From assembly GCA_946887025.1 (NCBI GenBank), contig CAMPJY010000148.1, positions 1 through 5,957 on the forward strand: a DNA stretch of 5,957 bases, given 5' to 3'. Position numbers and translations under genes: made by a program. The notes under the pieces are model-generated. The model was not told the DNA's origin. It saw only the letters and a list, made by a program, of their open reading frames with translations, and made no database searches. Numbering within the stretch: position 1 is the stretch's first letter; every line of letters starts with the position of its first letter. Below are positions 5,670-5,957 of the stretch, in pieces. Source of the DNA: an uncultured Salinimicrobium sp. (GTDB lineage: Bacteria > Bacteroidota > Bacteroidia > Flavobacteriales > Flavobacteriaceae).

Positions 5670-5739
5670 TCGCAAGGTCAGTTGGGCGAAGTCACCAAAC
5701 TTTCGTCCCAGAAGGGGCCCATAACCCTAAATCTAAAGG

Positions 5740-5800
5740 CCAAAACCCAAAACCCAAATTCCAAAATCCAAATTCCTAATTCCAAATCCAAATTCAAAAT
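5740..5800. repeat. AC/AT-rich simple repeat based on CCAAATT
   Basis: Degenerate short-period repeats of the CCAAA and CCAAATT type fill about 60 bases, almost without G on the plus strand. This strand bias and period make the overlapping minus-strand frame (hydrophobic and rich in I, L, F and W) a composition artefact. It resembles other simple repeats found between flavobacterial genes. Confidence 0.75.
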
Positions 5801-5823
5801 ATCAATAATCTCAATCCTATCAA

Positions 5824-5849
5824 TAATATCAGGCTTCATTTTGATATTA
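5824..5849. terminator. Inverted repeat at the end of the right-hand partial gene
   Basis: TAATATCA (5824-5831) and TGATATTA (5842-5849) form a perfect 8-bp stem with a 10-nt loop, overlapping the stop codon of the minus-strand gene. It could act as a weak terminator, but it is AT-rich and no T-run follows on the minus strand. Confidence 0.3.
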
Positions 5850-5957
5850 GTGATCTTCCGAAGGCCCATCGGCTCCTTCTTTCGGGAAGGGATCATACCA
5901 GATATTTACATTCTCGGACACCTCATACCTGTCACGCATCAGTCTGATGACCAGGCC
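5847..5957 (-). CDS. C-terminal end of an unrecognised protein, continuing past the window
   Basis: A minus-strand frame is open from the window edge to a TAA at 5847-5849 and gives 36 residues, including VIRLMRDRYEVSENVNIWYD and then PFPKEGADGPSEDH. The mix of charged, aromatic and hydrophobic residues is protein-like and differs from the repeat translations next to it. The stop falls exactly where the repeat-rich DNA begins, as expected for a true gene end. No family is recognised from so short a piece. Chance openness over 36 codons remains possible. Confidence 0.5.
   Translation of the reverse strand, partial: GLVIRLMRDRYEVSENVNIWYDPFPKEGADGPSEDH

Noticed and set aside
5420..5675. Minus-strand open frame running through the ATCTGCG repeats
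   Set aside because: Its first part is translated repeat, there is no start signal, and no motif is recognised.
5678..5896. Minus-strand frame of 72 codons
   Set aside because: Most of it translates the CCAAATT simple repeat into I/L/F/W-rich sequence, and it overlaps the more protein-like partial gene in another frame.

Overview
The window looks like chromosomal DNA from a marine-type Flavobacteriaceae (Bacteroidota). The clues are a Bacteroidota-style lipoprotein signal, start sites mostly without Shine-Dalgarno sequences, -7 boxes of the TAnnTTTG type ahead of the minus-strand genes, and intergenic DNA filled with short tandem and dispersed repeats. The genus cannot be named from sequence alone.

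Layout. Positions 1-1656 (+) encode a calcineurin-type metallophosphoesterase / 5'-nucleotidase-fold lipoprotein. Its active-site signatures (GNWE in place of GNHE, and a GFRFG loop in the C-terminal domain) point to the SoxB thiosulfohydrolase branch rather than to true UshA nucleotidases. It converges, across a probable shared bidirectional terminator, on three minus-strand genes. In transcription order these are a Crp/Fnr-family regulator (3265-3897), a TauE/SafE sulfite-exporter-type permease with a TTG start (2389-3186), and a membrane-anchored TlpA/ResA-type thioredoxin with WCPPC (1722-2327). Between the regulator and the permease is a perfect GTAAC-N4-GTTAC palindrome about 40 bp upstream of a predicted start point, the arrangement of a class II Crp/Fnr activator site.

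Together 1-3897 reads as a small reduced-sulfur handling module: periplasmic sulfur-group hydrolysis, thiol reduction or oxidation, export of sulfite or another sulfur oxyanion, and a cysteine-rich Crp/Fnr sensor. No SoxAXYZ, rhodanese or DsrE-like gene lies in the window, so the pathway assignment is inference.

After the regulator is an intergenic stretch (3898-4198) with six copies of a 14-bp tandem repeat and, just beyond it, a short remnant that reads like the C-terminal end of a response-regulator receiver domain. A soluble PAS-histidine kinase follows on the minus strand (4199-5287). Its PAS domain resembles the one in CheB/CheR fusion proteins, and no intact partner regulator is visible.

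Positions 5288-5846 hold no convincing gene. They carry the kinase promoter, a possible terminator, a sequence resembling a dispersed intergenic element, 23-bp tandem units ending in a hairpin, and an AC-rich simple repeat. The last 111 bases appear to be the 3' end of an unrecognised minus-strand gene that continues out of the window.
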